In this document: in pieces, positions 18,961-27,346 of the stretch
Position numbering within the stretch: the first letter of the stretch is position 1
How the letters are laid out: each line of letters begins with the position of its first letter
Source: DASUAS01 sp963809795
GTDB lineage: Bacteria > Actinomycetota > Acidimicrobiia > IMCC26256 > DASPTH01
Assembly (NCBI GenBank): GCA_963809795.1
Contig: CAWELN010000014.1
Location: 253,392 to 317,391 of the forward strand
DNA length: 64,000 nucleotides
Direction of reading: 5' to 3'
Position numbers and translations under genes: made by a program
Notes under the pieces: generated by a model
Seen by the model: only the letters and a program-made list of their open reading frames with translations
Database searches by the model: none
Told to the model about the DNA's origin: nothing

Positions 18961-19996
18961 CGATCCCGCCGCCCACGAGCACGTCGCCGTCGTAGAGCGC
19001 GACCACCTGGCCGGGCGCGACCCGCGGCTGCGGGCGCGCGAACCGAACCGTGCTCCCGCCGAGCGTCGCCGCGACCGGTTCGCCGTGCGCGCGCGTCTGC
19101 GCCATCAGGGCGCTGGACGACGGCGCACCGTCGGTGAAGAGCAGGTCGCGCACCTCGACCGCGTCGCGCAGCAGGTCGCCGTGGGCACCGATGGTCACGG
19201 TCGCGGTGCGCGCGTCGACGTCGACGACGTAGCGCCGCTCACCGGTCGCGACGCCGAGACCGCGTCGCTGCCCGACCGTGAAGGTGGTGACGTTGCCGTG
19301 TCGGCCCACCGTCGCGCCGCCGGTGTCGACGATCGCACCGGCGCGCGCCGGCACTCGTGCGGTGAGGAACGACTCCCGACCGCCGCGGGTGATGAAGCAG
19401 ACGTCCATGCTCTCGGGCTTCGCCGCGGTCCGGAGCCCGAGGCGGGCCGCGTGCGCGCGCACGTCGGCCTTGGTGAGGTCGCCGACCGGGAACAGCGTAC
19501 GGGCGAGCTCCCGCTGCCCGAGCATGTAGAGGACGTACGACTGGTCCTTCGCCCCGTCGGCCCCGCGTCGCAGCTGGAAGGTCCCGCGGTCGCCGCGCGT
19601 CACGCGCGCGTGGTGGCCGGTCGCGACGTGGGCGAACCCGAGCGCGTCGGCGCGCTCGAGGAGCCGGCCGAACTTGATCGAGCGGTTGCACTCCACACAC
19701 GGATTGGGCGTGCGGCCGGCCCGGTGCTCGTCGACGTAGAAATCGACGACGGCGTCGTCGAAGTCGTCGGTGAGGTTGAACACGTAGTGGGGGATGCCGA
19801 GCTGCGCGGCGACGCGCCGGGCGTCCTCCACGTCGGCGACGCTGCAACAGCCGGAGTCGGACTCGCCGCCCCACAACTTGAGGGTCACACCGGTGACGTC
19901 GTACCCCTGCTCGAGCAGGCGCGCGGCCGCGACCGACGAGTCGACCCCGCCGCTCATCGCGACGAGGACCCGGGAACCGCTCACGCTCACGCTCAC
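18953..19996 (-). CDS. mnmA: tRNA-specific 2-thiouridylase
   Basis: Thiolates U34 of the tRNAs for Lys, Glu and Gln, using persulfide sulfur from a cysteine desulfurase. The 347-aa protein has the PP-loop MSGGVDSS, the catalytic Cys in NPCVECNRSIKFG, the second Cys in MDVCFI and GQRRGLGV in the C-terminal domain. The start is GTG 19996, which overlaps the stop of the repeat mini-ORF (GTGA). The gene is downstream of the cysteine desulfurase on the same strand, an arrangement that pairs the sulfur donor with the acceptor. Confidence 0.95.
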   Translation of the reverse strand: MSVSVSGSRVLVAMSGGVDSSVAAARLLEQGYDVTGVTLKLWGGESDSGCCSVADVEDARRVAAQLGIPHYVFNLTDDFDDAVVDFYVDEHRAGRTPNPCVECNRSIKFGRLLERADALGFAHVATGHHARVTRGDRGTFQLRRGADGAKDQSYVLYMLGQRELARTLFPVGDLTKADVRAHAARLGLRTAAKPESMDVCFITRGGRESFLTARVPARAGAIVDTGGATVGRHGNVTTFTVGQRRGLGVATGERRYVVDVDARTATVTIGAHGDLLRDAVEVRDLLFTDGAPSSSALMAQTRAHGEPVAATLGGSTVRFARPQPRVAPGQVVALYDGDVLVGGGIAT

Positions 19997-20052
19997 GCCG
20001 CCTCCATTGGGCGTTCGCTACTCGCCGGGATACCCGGCTCGCTCACGCTCAC
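19993..20052 (-). repeat. GGGTATCCC element as a 19-codon mini-ORF between the desulfurase and mnmA
   Basis: The core is 20014-20046. It reads MSVSEPGIPASSERPMEAA and a stop, with GTGA overlaps to the upstream stop (20049-20052) and to the mnmA start (19993-19996). A perfect 22-bp direct repeat (19984-20005 and 20040-20061) spans both junctions, 56 bp apart, the same offset as in the gatA-gatB copy. Confidence 0.78.
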
Positions 20053-21221
20053 GCCGCCTCCCCGGCGCGGCGCAGTTGCGCGATGGCGCGCGGGATCACG
20101 TCGAGGGCGACCTCGACGTCGGCATCGGTCGACGCGAACCCGAGGCTCAGGCGGACCGACGACAGCGCGTCGTCGCGGGGTACGCCCATCGCCGCGAGCA
20201 CGTGCGACGGCTCGGTGGCGCCGGACGAGCACGAGGAGCCCGCGGCTGCGCACACGCCGGCCTGGTCGAGCGCGACCAGCAGGGTCTCGGCCTCGACCCC
20301 GCGGAACCCGAGGTGCGCGTTGCCGGCCACCTTGGCGCGCCGGTCGCCGTTCTCGAACACGCCGGGAACCACGGCGGTCAGGCCTTGGATCAGGCGATCG
20401 CGCAAGGCACCGATGCGGACGACGTCGGCGGAGCGCGCATCGCACGTCGCCCGGAGCGCCGCGGCCATCGCGACCGCCCCGGCCACGTTCGACGTGCCGG
20501 ACCGGAGCCCGGCCTCCTGGCCGCCGCCTTCGATCAACGGCTCGATCGCGGTCGCGTTGCGGACGACGAGCGCACCGGTGCCCTTGGGACCGCCGAACTT
20601 GTGCGCCGAGATCGCGACGAGGTCGACGCCGGCCGCGGCGCGCGCGACGTCGATCCACGGAACCGCCTGCACCGCGTCGGTGTGCACGACGGCGCTCGGC
20701 GCCCGGTCGCGGACGCCGGCCACGATCCTGTCGAGCGGCTGAATCGTGCCGACCTCGTTGTTCACGAGCATCACCGACACGACCGCGGTGCGCTCGTCGA
20801 CGGCGGCGAGCAACCGGTCGACGTCGACGACACCCGACTCCGGTACGGAGACCGCCTCGATCCGGAAGCCCTCGGCCGCGAGCCGGTCGCACGACGCGAG
20901 CACGCCCTTGTGCTCGAACGCCGTCGTGACCACGCCGTCGGCGCCCCGGGTGGCGCGGGCCCGGCGGGCGACCCCCTTCACCGCCAGGTTGTCGGCCTCG
21001 GTGCCGCCGGCGGTGAACACGACCTCGGCCGGGCGGACGGCGAGCAGCTCGGCGATCTCCTCCCGGGCCTCCTCGAGCGCCGTCTTGGCCGCCCGCGCCG
21101 CGGCGTGGCCGCCGCTCGGGTTGCCGAACGTGCCCTGCAGGAACGGCGCCATGGCCGCCACCGCCTCGGGCCGCATCGGGGTGGTGGCGGCGTGATCCAG
21201 GTAGGTGAGCGCCGATTCCAC
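20049..21221 (-). CDS. Cysteine desulfurase (NifS/IscS class)
   Basis: A PLP enzyme converting cysteine to alanine and enzyme-bound persulfide, supplying sulfur to MnmA and possibly Fe-S assembly. The 390-aa protein shows TYLDHAATTPMRPE, the HTDAVQ motif, the PLP lysine in SAHKFGGPKG and the active-site cysteine in AGSSCSSG. The start is GTG 21221 with TAGACT 7 nt upstream; a longer in-frame reading through the tandem repeat array is rejected. It heads an operon with the repeat mini-ORF and mnmA. Confidence 0.94.
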   Translation of the reverse strand: MESALTYLDHAATTPMRPEAVAAMAPFLQGTFGNPSGGHAAARAAKTALEEAREEIAELLAVRPAEVVFTAGGTEADNLAVKGVARRARATRGADGVVTTAFEHKGVLASCDRLAAEGFRIEAVSVPESGVVDVDRLLAAVDERTAVVSVMLVNNEVGTIQPLDRIVAGVRDRAPSAVVHTDAVQAVPWIDVARAAAGVDLVAISAHKFGGPKGTGALVVRNATAIEPLIEGGGQEAGLRSGTSNVAGAVAMAAALRATCDARSADVVRIGALRDRLIQGLTAVVPGVFENGDRRAKVAGNAHLGFRGVEAETLLVALDQAGVCAAAGSSCSSGATEPSHVLAAMGVPRDDALSSVRLSLGFASTDADVEVALDVIPRAIAQLRRAGEAA

Positions 21222-21228
21222 GCCCCGA

Positions 21229-21234
21229 AGTCTA
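21229..21234 (-). promoter_or_regulatory. -10 box for the cysteine desulfurase
   Basis: TAGACT on the minus strand, 7 nt before the GTG. The -35 position falls inside the first 61-bp repeat unit. Confidence 0.5.
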
Positions 21235-21236
21235 CG

Positions 21237-21419
21237 GAGCAGCGAGCGACGGGCGGCCCGGGTATCCCGGGCCCCAGCGAGCGCGACCCGGAAACAGGAG
21301 CAGCGAGCGACGGGCGGCCCGGGTATCCCGGGCCCCAGCGAGCGCGACCCGGAAACAAGAGCAGCGAGCGACGGGCGGCCCGGGTATCCCGGGCCCCAGC
21401 GAGCGCGACCCGGAATAAG
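21237..21419. repeat. Three tandem 61-bp copies of the GGGTATCCC palindrome
   Basis: Units start at 21237, 21298 and 21359 and are nearly identical, differing only at the last few bases before each junction. Each unit contains AGCGAGCG on both sides of the palindrome GGCCCGGG-TAT-CCCGGGCC (8-bp arms, 3-nt loop). The array fills the space between the divergent promoters of the cysteine desulfurase and the 85-aa protein. There are no variable spacers, so it is not a CRISPR array. Confidence 0.95.
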
Positions 21420-21435
21420 TGTCACACCCCCGGGC

Positions 21436-21441
21436 GATACT
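21436..21441 (+). promoter_or_regulatory. -10 box for the 85-aa basic protein
   Basis: GATACT, 6 nt before the GTG at 21448 and just right of the tandem array. Confidence 0.4.
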
Positions 21442-21447
21442 CCTCGT

Positions 21448-21705
21448 GTGAGCACGCAGCTGCGCCTGGTCGACCCGCCCGAGCCCGAGGCCACGAAGTC
21501 CAGCCGGCGCGCCACGAAGGCTCGCACCGCGCCGACGCGGACCGGTCGCCCCACTCCCGCCCGCGATGGCGGGCGGCGCGCCGTCAACTGGGGCGACTGG
21601 CGCCTCGATGCACGCACCCGCACCGTGGGCCGAGCGGGCGTCGCCCGGGCCCGCCGGGCGCTCGAGGACGCGGTCGCCGCCGAGGAGCTGTCGCAGGCCA
21701 GCTGA
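21448..21705 (+). CDS. Small basic hypothetical protein (85 aa)
   Basis: An Arg/Lys/Thr-rich N-terminal half (SSRRATKARTAPTRTGRPT) is followed by WGDWRLDARTRTVGRAGVARARRALEDA, a likely amphipathic helix. GTG 21448 follows a -10-like box. The basic tail suggests nucleic-acid binding, but there is no recognisable domain. It lies between the repeat array and the mutase gene and ends 67 bp before the mutase start. Confidence 0.6.
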   Translation: MSTQLRLVDPPEPEATKSSRRATKARTAPTRTGRPTPARDGGRRAVNWGDWRLDARTRTVGRAGVARARRALEDAVAAEELSQAS

Positions 21706-21759
21706 CCAAGCGGCTCCCGGCTGCGCTGCTCCAACTTCGCCCGTCCGAACGGCGGGTCG

Positions 21760-21765
21760 TACCCT
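21760..21765 (+). promoter_or_regulatory. -10 box for methylmalonyl-CoA mutase (leaderless)
   Basis: TACCCT, 7 nt before the ATG at 21773. Confidence 0.5.
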
Positions 21766-21772
21766 TTCGCGC

Positions 21773-23905
21773 ATGGGTGACAGCGAACGTCCGACACGGT
21801 CCGACTGGGAGGCGCTGGCCGCGAAGGAGGTCAAGGGCGACCTCGACGCGCTGACCTGGACCACGCCCGAGGGCATCGACGTCCACCCGCTCTACACCGC
21901 CGACGACCTGGAGGGGCTCGAGAGCGTCGGGACGCTGCCGGGTTTCGAGCCGTTCGTCCGCGGCGTCCGGGCCACCATGTACACGAACCGGCCCTGGACC
22001 ATCCGTCAGTACGCCGGGTTCTCCACCGCCGAGGAGTCGAACGCCTTCTACCGGGCCAACCTGGCCGCCGGGCAGATGGGGCTGTCGGTGGCCTTCGACC
22101 TCGCCACCCACCGCGGCTACGACAGCGACCACCCCCGGGTGATCGGCGACGTCGGCAAGGCCGGTGTCGCGATCGACTCGGTCGAGGACATGAAGATCCT
22201 CTTCGACGGCATCCCCCTCGACAAGATGACCGTCTCCATGACGATGAACGGCGCGGTGCTGCCGATCCTCGCCGGCTACGTGGTGGCCGCCGAGGAGCAG
22301 GGCGTCGACGAGTCGCAGCTGGCCGGGACCATCCAGAACGACATCCTCAAGGAGTTCATGGTCCGCAACACCTACATCTATCCGCCGACGCCGAGCATGC
22401 GGATCGTCGCCGACATCATCGAGTACACGGCCCGGCGGATGCCGAAGTTCAACTCGATCTCGATCTCCGGCTACCACATGCAGGAGGCGGGCGCGACCGC
22501 GGTGCAGGAGCTCGCGTTCACCATCGCCGACGGCCTCGAGTACGTGCGGGCGGCGCTGGCACGCGGCCTCACCATCGACGAGTTCGCCGGTCGCCTCTCC
22601 TTCTTCTTCGCCATCGGCATGAACTTCTTCATGGAGGTGGCCAAGCTGCGCGCCGCCCGCCTGCTGTGGTCGAGGGTGATCGGTCAGTTCGATCCGCAGA
22701 AGCCGGGCTCGTCGATGCTGCGCACGCACTGCCAGACGTCGGGCGTGTCGTTGACCGAGCAGGACCCGTACAACAACATCGTCCGGACCACGATCGAGGC
22801 GCTCGCCGCGGTGCTCGGTGGCACCCAGAGCCTGCACACGAACTCCTTCGACGAGGCCATCGCGCTGCCGAGCGAGTTCGCAGCCCGGGTGGCCCGCAAC
22901 ACGCAACTGATCCTGGCCGAGGAGACCGGCATCACCAAGGTGGTCGACCCGCTGGGCGGCAGCTACTACGTCGAGGCGCTCACCGCGAGCCTGGCCAACG
23001 AGGCGTGGAAGCTGATCGAGGAGGTCGAGGCGCTCGGGGGCATGACCAAAGCCGTCGAGTCGGGAATGCCCAAGCTGCGCATCGAGGAGGCGGCGGCACG
23101 CAAGCAGGCCGCCATCGACCGCGGCGACGAGGTCATCGTCGGGGTCAACAAGTACCGCCTCACCGAGGAAGACCACGTCGACTTCCGCGACGTCGACAAC
23201 GCGGTCGTCCGCGAGCAGCAACTCGCCCGGTTGGCGGAGGTCAAGGCGAAGCGCGACGACACGCGGGTACGTGAGGCGCTCGACCGCCTGCGCGATGGCG
23301 CGCGCGGCGACGGCAACCTGCTGGAGCTCTCGATCGAGGCGACGCGGGCGCGTGCGACCGTCGGCGAGATCTCCGACACCCTCGAGGAGGTGTTCTCCCG
23401 TCACCGGGCGACGATCCGTAGCATTGCCGGGGTGTACGGCGCGGCGTACGAGGGCGACGAGGGCTACGAGAAGGTGCGCGCCGCGGTGGATGAGTTCGCC
23501 GCCGCCGCGGGCCGGCGCCCGCGCCTGCTGGTCGCGAAGCTCGGCCAGGACGGTCACGACCGCGGCGCCAAGGTGATCGCCACCGCCTTCGCCGACCTCG
23601 GGTTCGACGTCGACGTGGGCCCGCTCTTCCAGACCCCGGAGGAAGCGGCGCGTGACGCGATCGAGAACGACGTGCACCTCGTCGGCGTGTCGAGCCAGGC
23701 CGCGGGGCACAAGACGCTGATCCCGGAGCTCATCGCCCAGCTGCGCAAGCAGGGCGGCGACGACATCCTCGTGGTCGCGGGCGGCGTCATCCCCCCGCAG
23801 GACTACGACGAGCTGCGTGACGCCGGGGTGGCCGCGATCTTCGGTCCCGGCACCAACATCCCCGAAGCGGCGGCCGAGATCGTGAGCCTGCTGCGCCGCG
23901 CCTGA
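21773..23905 (+). CDS. Methylmalonyl-CoA mutase, large subunit
   Basis: Adenosylcobalamin enzyme interconverting (R)-methylmalonyl-CoA and succinyl-CoA in propionate, odd-chain and branched-chain catabolism. The 710-aa protein has the substrate-binding TIM barrel (MYTNRPWTIRQYAGFSTAEE, MGLSVAFDLATHRGYDSDHP, IEALAAVLGGTQSLHTNSFD) and a C-terminal B12 domain with GQDGHDRGAKVIA (DxHxxG, lower-ligand His) near residue 590, plus VVAGGVIPPQDY. No small-subunit gene is adjacent, unlike the usual actinobacterial mutA-mutB pair, so it may be homodimeric or pair with a distant partner. meaB follows 125 bp downstream. Confidence 0.95.
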   Translation: MGDSERPTRSDWEALAAKEVKGDLDALTWTTPEGIDVHPLYTADDLEGLESVGTLPGFEPFVRGVRATMYTNRPWTIRQYAGFSTAEESNAFYRANLAAGQMGLSVAFDLATHRGYDSDHPRVIGDVGKAGVAIDSVEDMKILFDGIPLDKMTVSMTMNGAVLPILAGYVVAAEEQGVDESQLAGTIQNDILKEFMVRNTYIYPPTPSMRIVADIIEYTARRMPKFNSISISGYHMQEAGATAVQELAFTIADGLEYVRAALARGLTIDEFAGRLSFFFAIGMNFFMEVAKLRAARLLWSRVIGQFDPQKPGSSMLRTHCQTSGVSLTEQDPYNNIVRTTIEALAAVLGGTQSLHTNSFDEAIALPSEFAARVARNTQLILAEETGITKVVDPLGGSYYVEALTASLANEAWKLIEEVEALGGMTKAVESGMPKLRIEEAAARKQAAIDRGDEVIVGVNKYRLTEEDHVDFRDVDNAVVREQQLARLAEVKAKRDDTRVREALDRLRDGARGDGNLLELSIEATRARATVGEISDTLEEVFSRHRATIRSIAGVYGAAYEGDEGYEKVRAAVDEFAAAAGRRPRLLVAKLGQDGHDRGAKVIATAFADLGFDVDVGPLFQTPEEAARDAIENDVHLVGVSSQAAGHKTLIPELIAQLRKQGGDDILVVAGGVIPPQDYDELRDAGVAAIFGPGTNIPEAAAEIVSLLRRA

Positions 23906-23920
23906 CGGCGGAACCTCTCG

Positions 23921-23926
23921 TACCCT
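23921..23926 (+). promoter_or_regulatory. -10 box before the meaB leader
   Basis: TACCCT, 9 nt before the ATG at 23936 that opens the 33-codon leader ORF. Confidence 0.4.
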
Positions 23927-23935
23927 CGCCGTCAC

Positions 23936-24037
23936 ATGACCACTCCGGTGCACGCGAGCGAACGGCTGCGGGCCGGGTATCCCGGCCCGCAGAGAGCGAG
24001 CCATCAAGCAGGCACCGAGAGCGGACCGGATGAGTGA
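23936..24037 (+). repeat. GGGTATCCC palindrome inside a 33-codon leader ORF ahead of meaB
   Basis: TGCGGGCCGGG-TAT-CCCGGCCCGCA (23967-23991) is a perfect 11-bp stem, the longest in the family, flanked by GCGAGCGAACGG and AGAGAGCGAGCC. An ORF from ATG 23936 (MTTPVHASERL...) reads through it and stops at 24037, 8 bases inside meaB in another frame. The leader could couple translation to meaB or simply be what remains of an earlier start region. Confidence 0.6.
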
Positions 24038-25001
24038 GCTGGCCGACCAGGTGGTCGACGGTGATCGGCGCGCGTTGGCGCGTGCGATCACGCTGGTGGA
24101 ATCGACGCGCGCCGACCACCGCGCCGAGGCGGAGGCGCTGCTCGCCGAGGTCCTCCCTCACGTCGGCAACTCGGTGCGGGTGGGGATCTCCGGCGCGCCC
24201 GGCGCGGGCAAGTCGACGTTCATCGAGGCGCTCGGCGGCTACCTGGTGGAACAGGCGCACCGGGTCGCGGTGTTGGCCGTCGATCCGTCGAGCACGCGCA
24301 GTGGGGGCTCGATCCTCGGCGACAAGACGCGCATGGAGCAGCTCACGCGCTCGCCCCTCGCCTTCGTCCGGCCGTCCCCCACCGGCGGCACCCTCGGCGG
24401 CGTGGCGCGCCGGACGCGCGAGGCGCTCCTGCTCTGCGAAGCGGCCGGCTTCGACGTCGTCCTGGTCGAGACCGTCGGCGTCGGCCAGTCGGAGGTGAAG
24501 GTCGCGGCGATGGTCGACCTCTTCCTCGTGCTGGTCGCGCCCGGCGGCGGCGACGAGCTGCAAGGGCTCAAGCGCGGGATCATGGAGCTCGCCGATCTGG
24601 TCGTCGTGAACAAGGCCGACGGCGACCTCGCCGCCACCGCCGCGCACACCGCGGCCGACTACGCCGCCGCGCTCCATCTCGTGCGCCCGCGCATCGCCGG
24701 ATGGGATCCGCGCGTGCTGACCTGCTCCGCGCTGCTGGGCGAGGGCATCCGCGAGGTCTGGGACACGGTCGAGGAGTTCCGCGCCCGGGTCGCCGATGCA
24801 CTCCCCGCCCGGCGCGCCGAGCAGAGCCGTCAGTGGATGTGGTCGGAGATCACCGACTCGCTCCTCGAAGCCCTCGCCGCCGACCAGGCCGCCGGTGCCC
24901 TGGCCCGGCGTCTCGAGCTCGAGGTGGCCCAGGGCTCCATCACGCCCACCGCGGCCGCGCGCGCCGTCGTCGAGGCGCTGCTCGGCGACCGCTCCGCCTG
25001 A
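24030..25001 (+). CDS. meaB: Methylmalonyl-CoA mutase G-protein chaperone
   Basis: A 323-aa GTPase of the MeaB/ArgK family that gates cofactor loading of methylmalonyl-CoA mutase and removes damaged cobalamin. Walker A is GAPGAGKST; VLAVDPSSTRSGGSILGDKTRM is a family signature (read in two parts), with VLVETVGVGQSE (switch region) and VVVNKADGD (NKxD). ATG 24030 is supported by the conserved SELADQVVDGDRRALARAI start. Position directly after the mutase gene supports the assignment. Confidence 0.96.
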   Translation: MSELADQVVDGDRRALARAITLVESTRADHRAEAEALLAEVLPHVGNSVRVGISGAPGAGKSTFIEALGGYLVEQAHRVAVLAVDPSSTRSGGSILGDKTRMEQLTRSPLAFVRPSPTGGTLGGVARRTREALLLCEAAGFDVVLVETVGVGQSEVKVAAMVDLFLVLVAPGGGDELQGLKRGIMELADLVVVNKADGDLAATAAHTAADYAAALHLVRPRIAGWDPRVLTCSALLGEGIREVWDTVEEFRARVADALPARRAEQSRQWMWSEITDSLLEALAADQAAGALARRLELEVAQGSITPTAAARAVVEALLGDRSA

Positions 25002-25057
25002 CCGGCCCCTGGGGCCCGCCGCTCAAGGTCGAACCCCGGAAATACCGAAGACAGGAC

Positions 25058-27277
25058 GTGAGCGCGCAAGGAATCCTGGCCGGCGTCGTGCTCGTGGCGA
25101 TCGTCGTCCTGGCGATCATCTCCACGCGCGTCGTGGGTCGACGCGCCGCCCGCACCGTCGACCGGGTGACCGCGCTCCTGGAGCGCAACGAGGCGCGCTT
25201 CCGGGCGATGGTCCGTGACTCCAACGACATCATGGCGATCGTCGACCCGCACGGTCGGTTGGTGTACGCGAGCCCGGCCACCGAGCGCATCCTCGGCCTC
25301 GACATCGAGCCCCTCATCGGCGCCGACGTGTTCGACCTGATCCATCCCGACGACCGCGCCATCGCCAAGCGCGGCTTCGACCTCACCCGCGCCGGTCACG
25401 ACGCCGACCGCATCGAGGTACGCCTCCGTCACGCCGACGGCAGTTGGCGCGTCGTGGAGGCCATGGCCACCAACCTGCTCGACGATCCCGCCGTCGCGGG
25501 CATCGTGATCAGCGCGCGCGACCTCACGGACCGGCGGTTGGCGGAGGCCGAGCTGCGCGAAGCGCAGGAGCGGTTCCGCAGCGCGTTCGAGCACGCGCCG
25601 ATCGGCATGGCACTCACGTCGATCGACGGTCGCCTCTTCCGGGTGAACCGCGCGCTGGTGCAGATCCTCGGACGAGGCGAATCCGAGTTGCTGGCTTCGT
25701 CGATCCTCGACCTGAGCCACCCCGACGACCGCGAGATGTGTCGCGAGTCGATGACCCGGCTCCTCACCGGCGCGATCGCGAACTGCCAGATCGAGCAGCG
25801 CTACCTGCACCACGACGGGCACCCGGTGTGGGTCTCGGTGAGCGCGTCGATCGTGCGCGACCTCAACGACCGGCCGCTGTACTTCGTCAGCCAGATCGAG
25901 GACATCGCCGAGCGCAGGGCGAGCGGTGAGGCGCTCGCCCACCAGGCGGTGCACGATCCGCTCACCGGCCTGCCGAACCGGGCGCACTTCGTCGAGCGCC
26001 TGGGCCGCGAGCTCAACGACGCGGCGCAGCGTCACGAGCGCGTCGCGGTCCTGTTCCTCGACCTCGACCGCTTCAAGGTGGTGAACGACAGCCTGGGACA
26101 CTCCGCCGGCGACCGATTGCTGGTGGCGGTGGCCGACCGGCTGAGCGCGACCATGGGCCCGGACGACGTGGTGGCCCGCTTCGGCGGCGACGAGTTCACG
26201 ATCCTGTGCCACAACGTGACCAGCGAGGAGACCGCCGAGCTCGTGGCCGAGCGGCTGGCCGATGCGGTCTCCCGGCCCGTCGCGCTCATGGAGGGTGAGG
26301 TGTTCGTGACCACCAGCATCGGCATCGCCCTGTCGGGCGGCGTCGCCGACAGCCCGGAGACGCTGCTCCGCAACGCGGATGCGGCGATGTACCGGGCCAA
26401 GGAGCTGGGGCGCGACCGCGCCGAGCTGTTCGAGGCGAAGACCCACAACCGCGCGGTCGACGACCTGCGCACCGGCAACGCGCTGCACCGCGCGGTCGAG
26501 CGCGGCGAGATGCGCGTCCACTACCAGCCGATCATCGACCTCGCCAACGGATCCCTGTTCGGGTTCGAGGCGTTGATCCGCTGGGAACACCCCGAGCGGG
26601 GGCTGGTGCCGCCGATGGAGTTCGTGCCGCTGGCCGAGGAGACCGGGCTCATCGTGCCCCTCGGCGTCTGGGCGCTCGAGCAGGCCTGCGCGCAGGCGGC
26701 GCGCTGGCACCGCGCCGCGCCCGACGCACCGCCACTCTCGATGAGCGTGAACCTCTCCCCCCGCCAGCTCGCCGAGGCCGCGCTGCCGAACGACGTGGCC
26801 CGTGTCCTGCACGACACGGGCATCGTGCCGGGCGCGCTCTGGCTCGAGATCACCGAGAGCACGTTGATGCGTGACGCCGAGTCGGCGCTGAGCGCGCTCG
26901 GTGCGCTCCGTGCTCTCGGCCTCCACCTCGCGGTCGACGACTTCGGCTCCGGCTACTCGTCGCTGGCGTACCTCCAGCGGCTCCCGGTCGAGACGCTGAA
27001 GATCGACCGGACGTTCATCGCGGGGGTGGGCGAGCAGCAGGACAGCACCGCGATCGTCGACGCGGTCGTGAGCCTCGCCCGCGCCCTCCGGCTGTCGACG
27101 GTGGCCGAGGGCATCGAGACGCCCGAGCAGCTCCAGCAGCTCCGGGCGATGGGGTGCGAGCTGGGCCAGGGCTTCCTCTTCGGGCCCGCCCGCCCCGCCG
27201 AGGCGTTCGGCGCCGATCCGCGCCGCGCCGTCACCCGCCGCACCCGCGCGACGCCGGTCGACGCGCCGCTCGCCTGA
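25058..27277 (+). CDS. PAS-PAS-GGDEF-EAL cyclic di-GMP signalling protein
   Basis: A 739-aa membrane protein. GTG 25058 follows ACAGGAC. One transmembrane helix (about 5-25) is followed by two PAS/PAC sensor domains (about 48-165 and 175-290), a GGDEF domain with an intact RFGGDEF, and an EAL domain with EALIRW, NLSPRQL, ITES, DDFGSGYSSL, KIDRTF and EGIE. Both catalytic sets look intact, so the protein could make and degrade c-di-GMP, although in many such tandems only one activity dominates. No RxxD inhibitory site is seen before GGDEF. It is 56 bp downstream of meaB. Confidence 0.93.
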   Translation: MSAQGILAGVVLVAIVVLAIISTRVVGRRAARTVDRVTALLERNEARFRAMVRDSNDIMAIVDPHGRLVYASPATERILGLDIEPLIGADVFDLIHPDDRAIAKRGFDLTRAGHDADRIEVRLRHADGSWRVVEAMATNLLDDPAVAGIVISARDLTDRRLAEAELREAQERFRSAFEHAPIGMALTSIDGRLFRVNRALVQILGRGESELLASSILDLSHPDDREMCRESMTRLLTGAIANCQIEQRYLHHDGHPVWVSVSASIVRDLNDRPLYFVSQIEDIAERRASGEALAHQAVHDPLTGLPNRAHFVERLGRELNDAAQRHERVAVLFLDLDRFKVVNDSLGHSAGDRLLVAVADRLSATMGPDDVVARFGGDEFTILCHNVTSEETAELVAERLADAVSRPVALMEGEVFVTTSIGIALSGGVADSPETLLRNADAAMYRAKELGRDRAELFEAKTHNRAVDDLRTGNALHRAVERGEMRVHYQPIIDLANGSLFGFEALIRWEHPERGLVPPMEFVPLAEETGLIVPLGVWALEQACAQAARWHRAAPDAPPLSMSVNLSPRQLAEAALPNDVARVLHDTGIVPGALWLEITESTLMRDAESALSALGALRALGLHLAVDDFGSGYSSLAYLQRLPVETLKIDRTFIAGVGEQQDSTAIVDAVVSLARALRLSTVAEGIETPEQLQQLRAMGCELGQGFLFGPARPAEAFGADPRRAVTRRTRATPVDAPLA

Positions 27278-27334
27278 ACTGTGACGAAGAACCACACTCG
27301 TGTAGTTCTCGTCGCCGCGTCCTCGCGCTCCACG

Positions 27335-27340
27335 TAGCCT
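27335..27340 (+). promoter_or_regulatory. -10 box for the 63-aa membrane protein (leaderless)
   Basis: TAGCCT, 6 nt before the GTG at 27347. Confidence 0.45.
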
Positions 27341-27346
27341 GGTGAC

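Noticed and set aside
21237..21419. CRISPR array
   Set aside because: The units are identical over their whole 61 bp with no variable spacers, and there are no cas genes in the window.
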